A stretch of 64,000 nt of DNA from DATAOG01 sp963753685 (GTDB lineage: Bacteria > Pseudomonadota > Alphaproteobacteria > Geminicoccales > Geminicoccaceae), in contig CAVWDE010000021.1 in the NCBI GenBank assembly GCA_963753685.1, positions 124,001 to 188,000 of the forward strand, written 5' to 3'. The notes beneath the pieces are model-generated. The model worked only from the letters and a program-made list of their open reading frames with translations. It made no database searches and was not told the origin of the DNA. Each line of letters opens with the position of its first letter. Position 1 is the stretch's first letter. Below, one piece after another: positions 29,515-37,354 of the stretch. The translations under genes and the position numbers were made by a program.

Positions 29515-31563
29515 ATGGTCCGGATCGGGATCGACGTCGGCGGCACCTTCACCGACCTGGTCGCGGTCGACGACAGCGGCGGCGTCACCATCGCCAAGGC
29601 CGCCTCGACCCCCGCCGATCCGTCGATCGGGGTCATGGCGGGACTGGAGCGCCTGGCGACGGCCCTCAACCTCGATCTCGCCGCCATGCTCGGAGCGACC
29701 GAACGGATCGTCCACGGCACGACGGTCGCGACCAATGCGCTGCTCGAGCGCAAGGGGGCTCGGGTCGGCCTGCTCACGACCGCAGGCCATCGCGACGTGC
29801 TCGAGATGCGCGAGGGCCTGAAGGACGACCGCTACGACCTCCGCCAGCCGCCGCCCGAACCGCTGGTGCCGCGCCAGTTGCGCCTCGGCGTCCGCGAGCG
29901 CATGCGCGCCGACGGCCGGATCGAGACGCCGCTGGATCAGACCTCGCTGGCGGCGGCGATCGAGGTGTTGGCGGGCGAGGGCATCGAGGCGGTCGCGATC
30001 TGTTTTTTCCACTCTTATCGCGATCCCGGGCATGAGCAGCTGGCTGCCGACGCGGTGCGTGCCGCCATGCCGGGCGCCTATGTCTCGCCCTCCTCGGGGG
30101 TCTTTCCGCAGATCAAGGAATACGAGCGGGTCTGCACGACGGTCGTCAACGCCTACGTCGGCCCAGTGCTGGAGCGCTATCTGACCCGGCTCGCGAGCCG
30201 CCTGCGGGCGGCGGGCTTCGCCGGCGGAGTGCTGATCATCCAGTCCCACGGCGGGGTCGCGACGATCCCCGATTCGATCCGCCTTGCGGCCGGTGCGGTG
30301 CTGTCCGGGCCGGCCGGCGGGGTCGCCGCGAGTCGCCATGCGGCACGCCTCATTGGCGAGGGCAATCTCCTGCTGTTCGACATGGGCGGCACCAGCACCG
30401 ACGTCTCGCTGGTGGTCGAGGGTGCGGCGCAGATCGCCTCCGATCGCCGTCTCGCCGGCCAGCGGGTCGCGCTGCAGGCACTCGACATCGTCAGCGTCGG
30501 CGCGGGCGGCGGCTCGATCGCCAGGGTCGATGCCGGTTCCGTCCTGCACGTCGGGCCCGAGAGCGCCGGCGCCGAGCCCGGCCCGGCCTGCTACGGCCAC
30601 GGCGGCACCGAGGCGACCGTCACCGATGCCAATCTAGTGCTGGGCCTGCTCGATCCCGACAATTTCCTGGGCGGCCGTGCCAGGCTCGACCCCGGCGCGG
30701 CCGCGGCCGCGGTCGACCGGGTGGCGCAAGCCCTCGGGGTCGAGCGCATGGCCGCGGCGCTGGGCATCCAGCGGGTCATCAACACCCGCATGGCCGAGGG
30801 CATCCGGCTGGTCTCGGTCCGCCGCGGGATCGATCCGCGACGGTTCGCGATCCTGGCCTTCGGCGGCGCCGCCGGCCTCCACGTCAGCGACCTCGCCCGC
30901 CAGCTCGGCCTCAGGCGCGTGATCCTGCCGCGTCTGGCGGCGGTGCTCTCGGCCTGGGGCATGCTGACCTCGGACCTCCGCTACGAACTCGCCCGCAGCC
31001 ACGTCGGCGACGCCAGCCGCCTCGACTTGGCGGCGCTCCGAGGGCTCTACGCCGAGCTCGAGGCGGAAGGACGGGTACGCCTGGCCGAGGCAGCCTTCGA
31101 GGGCCGGGTGCAGGTCCAGCGCTCGGCCGACATGCGCTACGGCGAGCAGATCTTCGAGGTCGGCGTCGATCTCGACGGCATCGACTGGCAGTCGCCTGAC
31201 CTGCTGCAACGGCTCGCGGACGCCTTCCACCGCCGGCACGAGCAGCTCTACACCTACGCCCTGCCGGACCAGGAGGCGGTGCTGGTCAACGCCCGGGTCG
31301 CCGTGACCGGCGAGCTACCCTCGCCGCCGCGGGAGCCGCATCTGCCGGCGGGGCCGCCGGCTCGGCCCTTCGGCCAACGCCGGATCTACCTCGGGGACTG
31401 GCAGTCGGTCCCGGTCTTCGCCCTCGAGGCGCTGGCTCCCGGCCAGGCGATCCCTGGCCCGGCGATCCTCGAAGCGCCGACCACCACGGTGCTGCTGCAC
31501 CCGGGCGACCTCGCCCGCACCAGCGCCATCGGCTGGCTCGACATCGCGGTCGGCGGCGGTTGA
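29515..31563 (+). CDS. hyuA: Hydantoinase A / 5-oxoprolinase-type ATPase subunit
   Basis: 682 residues. ASKHA-type ATP site MVRIGIDVGGTFTDLVAV, HGTTVATNALLERKGA, and the second phosphate motif LLLFDMGGTSTDVSLV, then GPESAGAEPGPACYGHGG and the C-terminal domain. Converts substrate using ATP together with HyuB. No third (gamma) subunit gene is nearby, which argues against an acetone carboxylase and for N-methylhydantoinase/oxoprolinase-like chemistry. A diverged copy of its last 23 codons lies downstream. Confidence 0.9.
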   Translation: MVRIGIDVGGTFTDLVAVDDSGGVTIAKAASTPADPSIGVMAGLERLATALNLDLAAMLGATERIVHGTTVATNALLERKGARVGLLTTAGHRDVLEMREGLKDDRYDLRQPPPEPLVPRQLRLGVRERMRADGRIETPLDQTSLAAAIEVLAGEGIEAVAICFFHSYRDPGHEQLAADAVRAAMPGAYVSPSSGVFPQIKEYERVCTTVVNAYVGPVLERYLTRLASRLRAAGFAGGVLIIQSHGGVATIPDSIRLAAGAVLSGPAGGVAASRHAARLIGEGNLLLFDMGGTSTDVSLVVEGAAQIASDRRLAGQRVALQALDIVSVGAGGGSIARVDAGSVLHVGPESAGAEPGPACYGHGGTEATVTDANLVLGLLDPDNFLGGRARLDPGAAAAAVDRVAQALGVERMAAALGIQRVINTRMAEGIRLVSVRRGIDPRRFAILAFGGAAGLHVSDLARQLGLRRVILPRLAAVLSAWGMLTSDLRYELARSHVGDASRLDLAALRGLYAELEAEGRVRLAEAAFEGRVQVQRSADMRYGEQIFEVGVDLDGIDWQSPDLLQRLADAFHRRHEQLYTYALPDQEAVLVNARVAVTGELPSPPREPHLPAGPPARPFGQRRIYLGDWQSVPVFALEALAPGQAIPGPAILEAPTTTVLLHPGDLARTSAIGWLDIAVGGG

Positions 31564-31628
31564 TCTTCGTTGACGGCGAGACGCTCTACCAAAAGCCGCA
31601 ACCGGCGAACCGCGACCACCAAGGGTCC

Positions 31629-31700
31629 TTGCGCAGCCCGGGCGACCGCCCGCGCACGAGCGCCATCGGCCGCCTCGATATCGCCATCGTGGTGGCTGCC
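31629..31700 (+). repeat. Degenerate duplicate of the hyuA 3' end
   Basis: The stretch reads GDRPRTSAIGRLDIAIV in one frame, matching GDLARTSAIGWLDIAVG at the end of hyuA (31501-31560). Differences include silent changes (gac/gat), so it looks like a remnant of a second hyuA-like gene end rather than a fresh duplication. It lies in the 254-base gap between hyuA and the enamidase-like gene; the remaining gap shows no gene. Confidence 0.55.
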
Positions 31701-31817
31701 CCCCCTTTTGACGGCATCCCGCTGACGAAATGCCGTCACCCGGACCTGATTCGGCCTCCACCTGGTTAAGCGCCGCTCGACGCCGACCTTCGCCGGTCCC
31801 CGCTCGGCCGTTGGCTC

Positions 31818-33014
31818 TCAGCTCGCGACGACCTCGGCAAGCGTGGTCGCGGGCGGGGTGTTGCGCGAGCGGCCGGCGCGCACCACGCCATCGATGATCA
31901 CCATGCTGATGCCGGGCAGATCGCCCATCCGGACGCTCTCCAGAAGGGTCTGGCCGGCGGTGTGCTGGGCCCGGTCCATCAGGACGAAGTCGGCCGCTCG
32001 CCCGGGCTCGACCAGGCCGCAGTCGAGCTCGCGCATGCGCGCGGTGTTGCCGGTCGCGAAGCAGAATGCCCTCTCGGCCGGGATTTCGCCGAGGCTGCTC
32101 AACATCGCGACCGTCCGCAGGATGCCGAGCGGCTGGACGCCGGAGCCGGCCGGCGAGTCGGTGCCGAGGATGATCCGCTCCGGCTGGCCAAGCTCGATCG
32201 CCGTGCGCAGAGCGTAGAGCGCGGCCAGCGGGTTGCCGTTGTGCACGATCTCGAGCGCGCGCGTGCACTGCTCGCAGAGGCAGCGGATCTGGGTCAAGGG
32301 CAGGGCCGTGTGGCCGCCGTTGATGTGGCCGATCACATCCGCATCCGCCTCGAGCACGACATCGGCATCGATCAGCCCCGAGCCCGGGATCGACGGGCCG
32401 CCGGTGTGGATCGTGCTCTGGATGCCGTACTTGCGCGCCCAGGCGACCATCTGCTTCGCCTCTTCGCCCTGCTTGACGCCGCCGAGCCCGACCTCGCCGA
32501 GCAGCTTGACCCCGGCCTCGGCCAGGTCGCGAAAATCGCTCTCGACCATGCCCTTCTCGAGCACCGGCGCGCCGGCGTGCAGCTTGACCCCGCCCGGGCG
32601 AAAGTTGGAAAAAGCCCGCTGGGCGGTGATCGCCAGCGCCTTGACCCCGACCACGTCCCGGGGCCGGCCCGGCAGGTGGACCTCGCCCGCCGAGACCATC
32701 GTGGTGACGCCGCCGTGCAGGAAGCTGTCGATCCAGCCGAGCTGGCTCTGGCGCGGCGTCCAGTCGCCGAATACCGGATGGACGTGGCTGTCGATCAGGC
32801 CGGGCGCGACCGTCGTGCCCCTGGCGTCGACCACCACGTCTGCCTGGCCGGCATCGACATCCTTCGCCCTGCCGAACGCGCTGATGCGACCGTCGACGGC
32901 GACGATCGTGTCGGCATCGAGCAGCGGCCGCTCGAGCGCCCCCGAGAGCAGCGTCCCGATGTTGCGGATCACGAGCTTGCCCGTGACCGAGCCATCCGGT
33001 GCCAGCTTTGCCAT
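31818..33014 (-). CDS. Enamidase-like amidohydrolase
   Basis: 398 residues, amidohydrolase superfamily. Metal-binding HVH (His77, His79) in GLIDSHVHP, metal-lobe GEVGLGG, HTGGPSIPGSG, GHINGGHTALP and the aspartate in LGTDSPAGSG. Several segments (GDWTPRQ, HGGVTTMVSAGE, FRPGGVKLHAGAPVLEKG, SRNTPPA near the end) recall Eubacterium barkeri enamidase of nicotinate fermentation, which opens a tetrahydro-oxonicotinate ring to 2-formylglutarate. The recollection is from memory and not checked by alignment. Convergent with hyuA. Alternative: another imidazolonepropionase/dihydropyrimidinase relative. Confidence 0.8.
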   Translation of the reverse strand: MAKLAPDGSVTGKLVIRNIGTLLSGALERPLLDADTIVAVDGRISAFGRAKDVDAGQADVVVDARGTTVAPGLIDSHVHPVFGDWTPRQSQLGWIDSFLHGGVTTMVSAGEVHLPGRPRDVVGVKALAITAQRAFSNFRPGGVKLHAGAPVLEKGMVESDFRDLAEAGVKLLGEVGLGGVKQGEEAKQMVAWARKYGIQSTIHTGGPSIPGSGLIDADVVLEADADVIGHINGGHTALPLTQIRCLCEQCTRALEIVHNGNPLAALYALRTAIELGQPERIILGTDSPAGSGVQPLGILRTVAMLSSLGEIPAERAFCFATGNTARMRELDCGLVEPGRAADFVLMDRAQHTAGQTLLESVRMGDLPGISMVIIDGVVRAGRSRNTPPATTLAEVVAS

Positions 33015-33117
33015 GGCGTCTCCCCTTCAGGTCCCTGCGCCCGCGGCCGACCTTCGATTGGCACGCCAAGCGCGCCCGGCGGCGCCGAACTCCGACCGCG
33101 ACCTTGCCACCTGCCAC

Positions 33118-33188
33118 GCCCGGGCCTGAACCAGCTATGCCCCAGCTGTGCCCGGGCCTGAACCAGCCATGCCCGGGCCTGAACCAGC
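33118..33188. repeat. Three copies of GCCCGGGCCTGAACCAGC
   Basis: The 18-base word occurs at 33118-33135, 33150-33167 and 33171-33188, so spacings are 32 and 21 bases; a partial related unit fills the longer gap. It lies upstream of the enamidase-like gene in the 722-base stretch 33015-33736, which I cannot assign a gene. It might be a minisatellite or sites for a regulator of the enamidase-like gene. Confidence 0.7.
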
Positions 33189-33494
33189 TACGGCCGGGCG
33201 TAAATCATCCGCGGCCATACCCCGACCCGGAGCGGGTCGGAGATGGATTGCCAACTCAAGCCCCGTTCCGTCCGGTTAACTTTTCATCAACCATTGGTCT
33301 CCATCGTACGGCACTCGACGGTTCCATGCGATCCTGGCAATCCATCCGCCCGCCGCAAACTTGAGCGGCACGGATTCCCACGGTCCCATGGACCCATCCA
33401 AGCGAGGGACCAGCCAAAAGGCTTAACCTCCGGTTAACGTCTCGGCTGGCCACGGTTTCATGATCGGGACGGCGATGGCTCACGCCCGTCGGTT

Positions 33495-33630
33495 GGTTCG
33501 GATCGCGTCCCGGCTTGCCGCAATCCCAGGGGGCGCCGCTGATCGGGTTCGGATCGCACCCGGGCGTGCCGCAATCCGCTGCCGGCGCCGCTGATCGCGG
33601 GTTTGGATCGCGCGCGACGCGCCGCATCCC
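33495..33630. repeat. Degenerate tandem repeat, about 51-54 bp unit
   Basis: Units begin with GGTTCGGATCGC at 33495, 33546 and (as GGTTTGGATCGC) 33600, each continuing with a GCCGCAATCC-like core and ending GCGCCGCTGATCG. Read on the minus strand the units give a DPNP...DCG-PG pattern, but no convincing start, so I do not call a gene. Part of the same gene-free stretch as the 18-base repeats. Confidence 0.6.
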
Positions 33631-33736
33631 GCAAAATCGCCGTTTGAACCTTGGCGCCGAGCCCGCCCGGCGATCATCACCACTCCCTGGGCTGAACCTC
33701 GCGATGACCATGGATGATGCCCATCGGTCGACGGAC

Positions 33737-34321
33737 CTAGCGCAGACCGTCCTTGCCCTCGATCTGATCCTTCGTGAGGCCACCAATTCGGGGTCGCGGC
33801 CGGCCGCCGTCGGTGACCACGACCGCGACCACGATCTCGCCGGCGCGCGGCGCGTCCGGCACCCGCACCTCCATGGCATCGAAGTGGCTGCGCACGTAGG
33901 CGGCGTCCTTGTGCCCGAGCGGCACGTCGATCGGCGTGCCGATGCCGCCCATCTTCTTCGAGGACGGGACCAGCGCGGCCCCCTTCTCGACCGCGGCGCG
34001 CAGCGGCTTGCCGAGCTTGGGATGCAGGATCGCCGCGGCGTGCTCGAGCTCGCCCGCCTCGCCGACGATCGCGGCCTTGCCGTAGCTCTCGATCGCCGAT
34101 GGCGCCAGCCCGAGTGCTGCGACCGCCATCCCGCCGAGCACGCCGCCCAGCTCCTCGCCGATCTCGATCAGCGGCTCGAGATCCTGCGCATCCAGGCGGG
34201 CGAACGGGTTCTCGATCACCGCGATCGCTGCTGCCTTGCGGGCCGGCACCGCCAGATCCTTGCCCATCTCGCGCCGGGTCGTCTCGACCACGACCAGGAA
34301 CTTGCGCACGACCGCCCCCAT
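33737..34321 (-). CDS. AA_synth (DUF1185) family protein
   Basis: 194 residues, beginning VVRKFLVVVETTRREMGKDL and containing VIENPFA, ALGLAPSAIESYGKAAIVGEAGELEHAAAILHPKLG and SSKKMGGIGTPIDVPLGHKDAAYVRSHFDAM, which is the typical conservation of Pfam AA_synth. The family is described as an unusual variation of a chorismate-mutase-like fold and has no established reaction; the name is historical. Its neighbours are an enamidase-like gene and, divergently, a decarboxylating dehydrogenase, so a catabolic role is likelier than amino acid synthesis. Confidence 0.85.
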   Translation of the reverse strand: MGAVVRKFLVVVETTRREMGKDLAVPARKAAAIAVIENPFARLDAQDLEPLIEIGEELGGVLGGMAVAALGLAPSAIESYGKAAIVGEAGELEHAAAILHPKLGKPLRAAVEKGAALVPSSKKMGGIGTPIDVPLGHKDAAYVRSHFDAMEVRVPDAPRAGEIVVAVVVTDGGRPRPRIGGLTKDQIEGKDGLR

Positions 34322-34755
34322 CGCTTCCCATCCCCGGCTTGTGGCGCTCCTGTTGTCAAGTATAGGGCGGCCCCATTGGCCAGGGTAGGGGGCCTGACGG
34401 CGGGCGCCGCCACTGCATCGGCCGCCGACGGCCGTGCGTCTTACCCGTCAGCCGGACCTGGCCCGTCGGGGTCGCTGATGGCCTGCTTCGTGCCAACAGG
34501 GGTACCCACCTCTACGCGCCGGCGGCTGGCGATCATTGATCGCCGCGTCCGGGCTGCCGGCGGCGACCAGCTTCGCCCCTGGCAGGCGTCTCCAGACGAC
34601 CGAGGTGGAACCGGGCGAAGTAGCGGGGTATCCGCAACCGCGACCTTGATCGTCATGCCGTTCGCCCTTCTACTGGGGGAGGGGTGGGGCACCTCCCTGC
34701 CGATGCACCTGCCCGGCAGGCACAGCACCGGCAAGAATCAGGGAAGGCATCGGAT
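34322..34755. other. 434-base intergenic region, no gene seen
   Basis: Divergent gap between the AA_synth gene and the isocitrate/isopropylmalate-type dehydrogenase. Nothing protein-coding is convincing on either strand. Near the right end a CCTGCCG...CGGCAGG inverted repeat (about 34696-34720) lies 36 bases before the GTG start and could be a hairpin or operator. Confidence 0.5.
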
Positions 34756-35838
34756 GTGAACACGGAGCTCAAGATCGCCGTCCTGCCGGGCGATGGCATC
34801 GGCGTCGAGGTCATGGACGCCTGTCTTGCGGTGCTCGCGGCGCTCGAGCGACGGACCAGCGGCTACCGGCTGGCGACCGAGACCCTGCCGGGCGGCGCCG
34901 CGCTCTACCGCGACACCGGCACGGCCTTCTCCGACGAGAATTTCAGGAAGACCGAGGCCGCGGACGCGATTCTGTTTGGCGCGATGGGGCTGCCCGACGT
35001 GCGCTACCCCGATGGCACCGAGATTGCGCCCCATCTCGAGATGCGCCGGCACTACGGGCTCTATGCCGGGGTCCGGCCGGTCAGGTTTTTTCCCAACTGC
35101 CGCACGCCGTTGTCCGATCCGCGTGCCGCGAACATCGACCTCGTGATCCTGCGCGAATCGACCGAGGGGCTGTTCGCCTCGCGTGGCCGGGGCACGGTCG
35201 AGGACGATCAGATCGCGCGCGACACCATGGTGATCACGCGCAAGACCTGCGAGCGGCTGTTCGACTTCGCCTGCAGGCTCGCCCTGCGCCGACGCGGGCG
35301 CGGCCGCCAGGGCCGGGTCACCTGCGTCGACAAGTCGAACGTGTTCGTCTCGATGGCCTTCTTCCGCAGGATCTTCGACGAGCGTGCCCGGCGTTTCCCC
35401 GAGCTCCGGGCCGATCACCACTACATCGATGCCATGGCCCTCGACCTGGTCCGCAAGCCCTGGGAGTTCGACGTCCTGGTCATGGAAAACATGTTCGGCG
35501 ACATCCTCTCCGACCTCGGCGCGGGCCTGGTCGGCGGCATGGGCATGGCGCCCTGCGCCGAAATCGGCGAGCGCCACGGGCTGTTCCAGCCGGCGCATGG
35601 CACGGCGCCCGACATCGCCGGCCGCAATCTCGCCAATCCGACCGCGATGTTGCTGTCGGCGGCGCTGATGCTGGACTGGCTGGGCGAGCGCCACGAGCTT
35701 GCCGCCTGCAGCGAGGCCGCCGAGCGGCTGGAGGCGGCGATCGAGACCGGCTATCGGTCCGGTGCGCTCCGCCCGATCGAGCAAGGCGGCAGCCAGACCA
35801 CGACCGAGGTCGCGAGCGCGGTCATCAATCTGCTCTGA
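34756..35838 (+). CDS. Isocitrate/isopropylmalate/tartrate dehydrogenase-family protein
   Basis: 360-residue decarboxylating dehydrogenase. LPGDGIGVEVMDA near the start, LILRESTEGLFASRGRGT, catalytic lysine in VDKSNVF, metal-binding aspartates in the MENMFGDILSDLGAGLVGGMGMAP region, and the NAD loop HGTAPDIAGRNLANPTA. The NAD-type loop and length point to NAD-dependent isopropylmalate, tartrate or homoisocitrate relatives. GTG 34756 has AGGGAAGG eight bases upstream. As no leuCD genes adjoin, a catabolic hydroxyacid substrate is more likely than leucine synthesis. Confidence 0.88.
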   Translation: MNTELKIAVLPGDGIGVEVMDACLAVLAALERRTSGYRLATETLPGGAALYRDTGTAFSDENFRKTEAADAILFGAMGLPDVRYPDGTEIAPHLEMRRHYGLYAGVRPVRFFPNCRTPLSDPRAANIDLVILRESTEGLFASRGRGTVEDDQIARDTMVITRKTCERLFDFACRLALRRRGRGRQGRVTCVDKSNVFVSMAFFRRIFDERARRFPELRADHHYIDAMALDLVRKPWEFDVLVMENMFGDILSDLGAGLVGGMGMAPCAEIGERHGLFQPAHGTAPDIAGRNLANPTAMLLSAALMLDWLGERHELAACSEAAERLEAAIETGYRSGALRPIEQGGSQTTTEVASAVINLL

Positions 35839-35887
35839 CCGTGGTCATGACCACGAAAACGTCACGAGACAACCCCAAGGTGTAGCC

Positions 35888-36334
35888 ATGAGCCAGCGGA
35901 TCGACATCCTGAATGGGCCGAACCTGAACCTGCTCGGCGTCCGGGAGCCCGAGATCTATGGGCATCAAACCTTGGCCGACATCGAGGCGCTCTGCGGGCG
36001 CGCCGCCGCCGGCCATGGCCTCGAGATCGCCTTCCGCCAGTCCAATCACGAAGGCCAGATTATCGACTGGATCCAGGAGGCGCGGGCTGCGGCCGCGGCG
36101 ATCATCATCAATCCGGCTGGCTTCACCTCGACCTCGATCGCGATCCTGGATGCGCTCAAGACCTTCGAGGGACCGATCGTCGAGGTCCATCTCTCGAACA
36201 TCCACCGGCGCGAGGCGTACCGCCATCATTCCTACGTGTCGCTGGCGGCGACCGGCGTGATCTGCGGCCTCGGCGCCCATGGCTATCTGCTCGCCCTGGA
36301 CGCGATCGCGGGCCTGATCGAGCGACCCGCCTGA
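35888..36334 (+). CDS. aroQ: 3-dehydroquinate dehydratase, type II
   Basis: 148-residue dodecameric enzyme that dehydrates 3-dehydroquinate to 3-dehydroshikimate. Motifs: LNGPNLNLLGVREPEIYG with the catalytic Tyr, RQSNHEG with active-site Asn/His, INPAGFTSTSIA and EVHLSNIHRREAYRHHSYVS. Start ATG 35888 directly precedes the conserved strand. Twelve bases separate its stop from the shikimate/quinate-type dehydrogenase gene, an arrangement common in quinate/shikimate degradation as well as in biosynthesis. Confidence 0.94.
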   Translation: MSQRIDILNGPNLNLLGVREPEIYGHQTLADIEALCGRAAAGHGLEIAFRQSNHEGQIIDWIQEARAAAAAIIINPAGFTSTSIAILDALKTFEGPIVEVHLSNIHRREAYRHHSYVSLAATGVICGLGAHGYLLALDAIAGLIERPA

Positions 36335-36345
36335 CGGGCCCCCAG

Positions 36346-37233
36346 ATGGCCGCGCGAGCGCGGGAGCTCGGCTATGACGCGCGGCCGGCGGTGCTGGTCG
36401 GCCTGATCGGCGCCGGCATCCAGGCCTCGCGGACGCCCGCCATGCACGAGCGGGAAGGGGCACTCCAGGGGCTGCGCTACATCTATCAGCGGATCGACCT
36501 GTCGGCGCTGAAGCTCGGCATCGAAGCTTTGCCGGATCTGCTGCGCGCGGCCGAGTGGACGGGCTTCGCCGGCCTCAACATCACCCATCCCGCCAAGCAG
36601 GCAGTGCTGCCGCTGCTGGACGAGCTGTCGGATGCGGCGCGGACGCTGGGGGCGGTCAACACGGTCGTGTTCGAGGCCGGCCGGCGGATCGGTCACAATA
36701 CCGACTGGTGCGGCTTCACCGAGAGTTTCCGCCGCAACCTCGAAGGCGCACGGTGCGATCGGGTCGCGCTGCTCGGCGCCGGCGGCGGCGGCTCCGCCGT
36801 GGCGTATGCGGCCCTGACGCTTGGTGTCGGGAGGCTCGCAATCCTCGACGTCGAGCCCGCGCGCGCGGAGCGGCTGGTGGCGCGCCTCTGCGAGCATTTC
36901 GGCGCCGGCCGCGCGCAGGCCGTGCCCGACCCGGCAACCGCTCTGGCGGCAGCGGACGGCCTGATCAACGCGACCCCGGTCGGCATGGCCGAACATCCCG
37001 GCCTGCCGCTGCCGGCGGCGCTGCTGCACCCTGGGCTCTGGGTCGTCGACATCGTCTATTTTCCGCTCGAGACCGAGCTCCTGCGGGGCGCGCGGGCGCT
37101 CGGCTGCCGGACGCAGGGCGGCGGCGACATGGCGGTCTTTCAGGCGGCCCTGGCCTTCCAGCTGTTCACCGGCATCGTGCCGGATGCCCTGCGCATGCGG
37201 CGCCACTTCGCCACCCTCGGCGTGACGGCGTAG
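36346..37233 (+). CDS. Quinate/shikimate dehydrogenase-type protein
   Basis: 295 residues. Substrate domain with GLIGAGIQASRTPAMHE, where SRTPAMHE replaces the SxSxxxHN of biosynthetic AroE, catalytic Lys in NITHPAKQAVLP and Asp in GHNTDWCGF; NAD domain LLGAGGGGSAVAYAAL; then LINATPVGMAEHPG, IVYFPLETELLRGARALGC, and GGDMAVFQAALAF. These features match, from memory, corynebacterial quinate/shikimate dehydrogenase (QsuD) more than E. coli AroE. The adjacent dehydroquinase supports a quinate or shikimate catabolic pair. A biosynthetic role cannot be excluded without knowing whether another aroE exists. Confidence 0.85.
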   Translation: MAARARELGYDARPAVLVGLIGAGIQASRTPAMHEREGALQGLRYIYQRIDLSALKLGIEALPDLLRAAEWTGFAGLNITHPAKQAVLPLLDELSDAARTLGAVNTVVFEAGRRIGHNTDWCGFTESFRRNLEGARCDRVALLGAGGGGSAVAYAALTLGVGRLAILDVEPARAERLVARLCEHFGAGRAQAVPDPATALAAADGLINATPVGMAEHPGLPLPAALLHPGLWVVDIVYFPLETELLRGARALGCRTQGGGDMAVFQAALAFQLFTGIVPDALRMRRHFATLGVTA

Positions 37234-37354
37234 CACCGGTGGCGCCCTGATGTCGTCAGGCAACAAAGTCGACTAACTTGATGGCGGCTTGTGCTAAGGT
37301 TAAGACCAGCGCGGCCTGCACCTCGTCAGGTGACCGCGGCTGATCGGTCGAGCC

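Noticed and set aside
27838..31563. Acetone or acetophenone carboxylase
   Set aside because: No gamma/third subunit gene and the two-gene HyuB-HyuA order with standard lengths fit hydantoinase/oxoprolinase better.
24406..33014. Complete nicotinate fermentation pathway
   Set aside because: Hydroxylase, 6-hydroxynicotinate reductase, mutase and dimethylmaleate genes are absent here; only the enamidase-like and hydroxyacid dehydrogenase family parts match.
33118..33630. CRISPR array
   Set aside because: Repeat spacing is irregular, only three units each, spacers too short or similar, and no cas genes.
33256..33879. Minus-strand protein containing the DPNP repeats
   Set aside because: No ribosome site, composition follows the DNA repeat and the frame overlaps the AA_synth gene.
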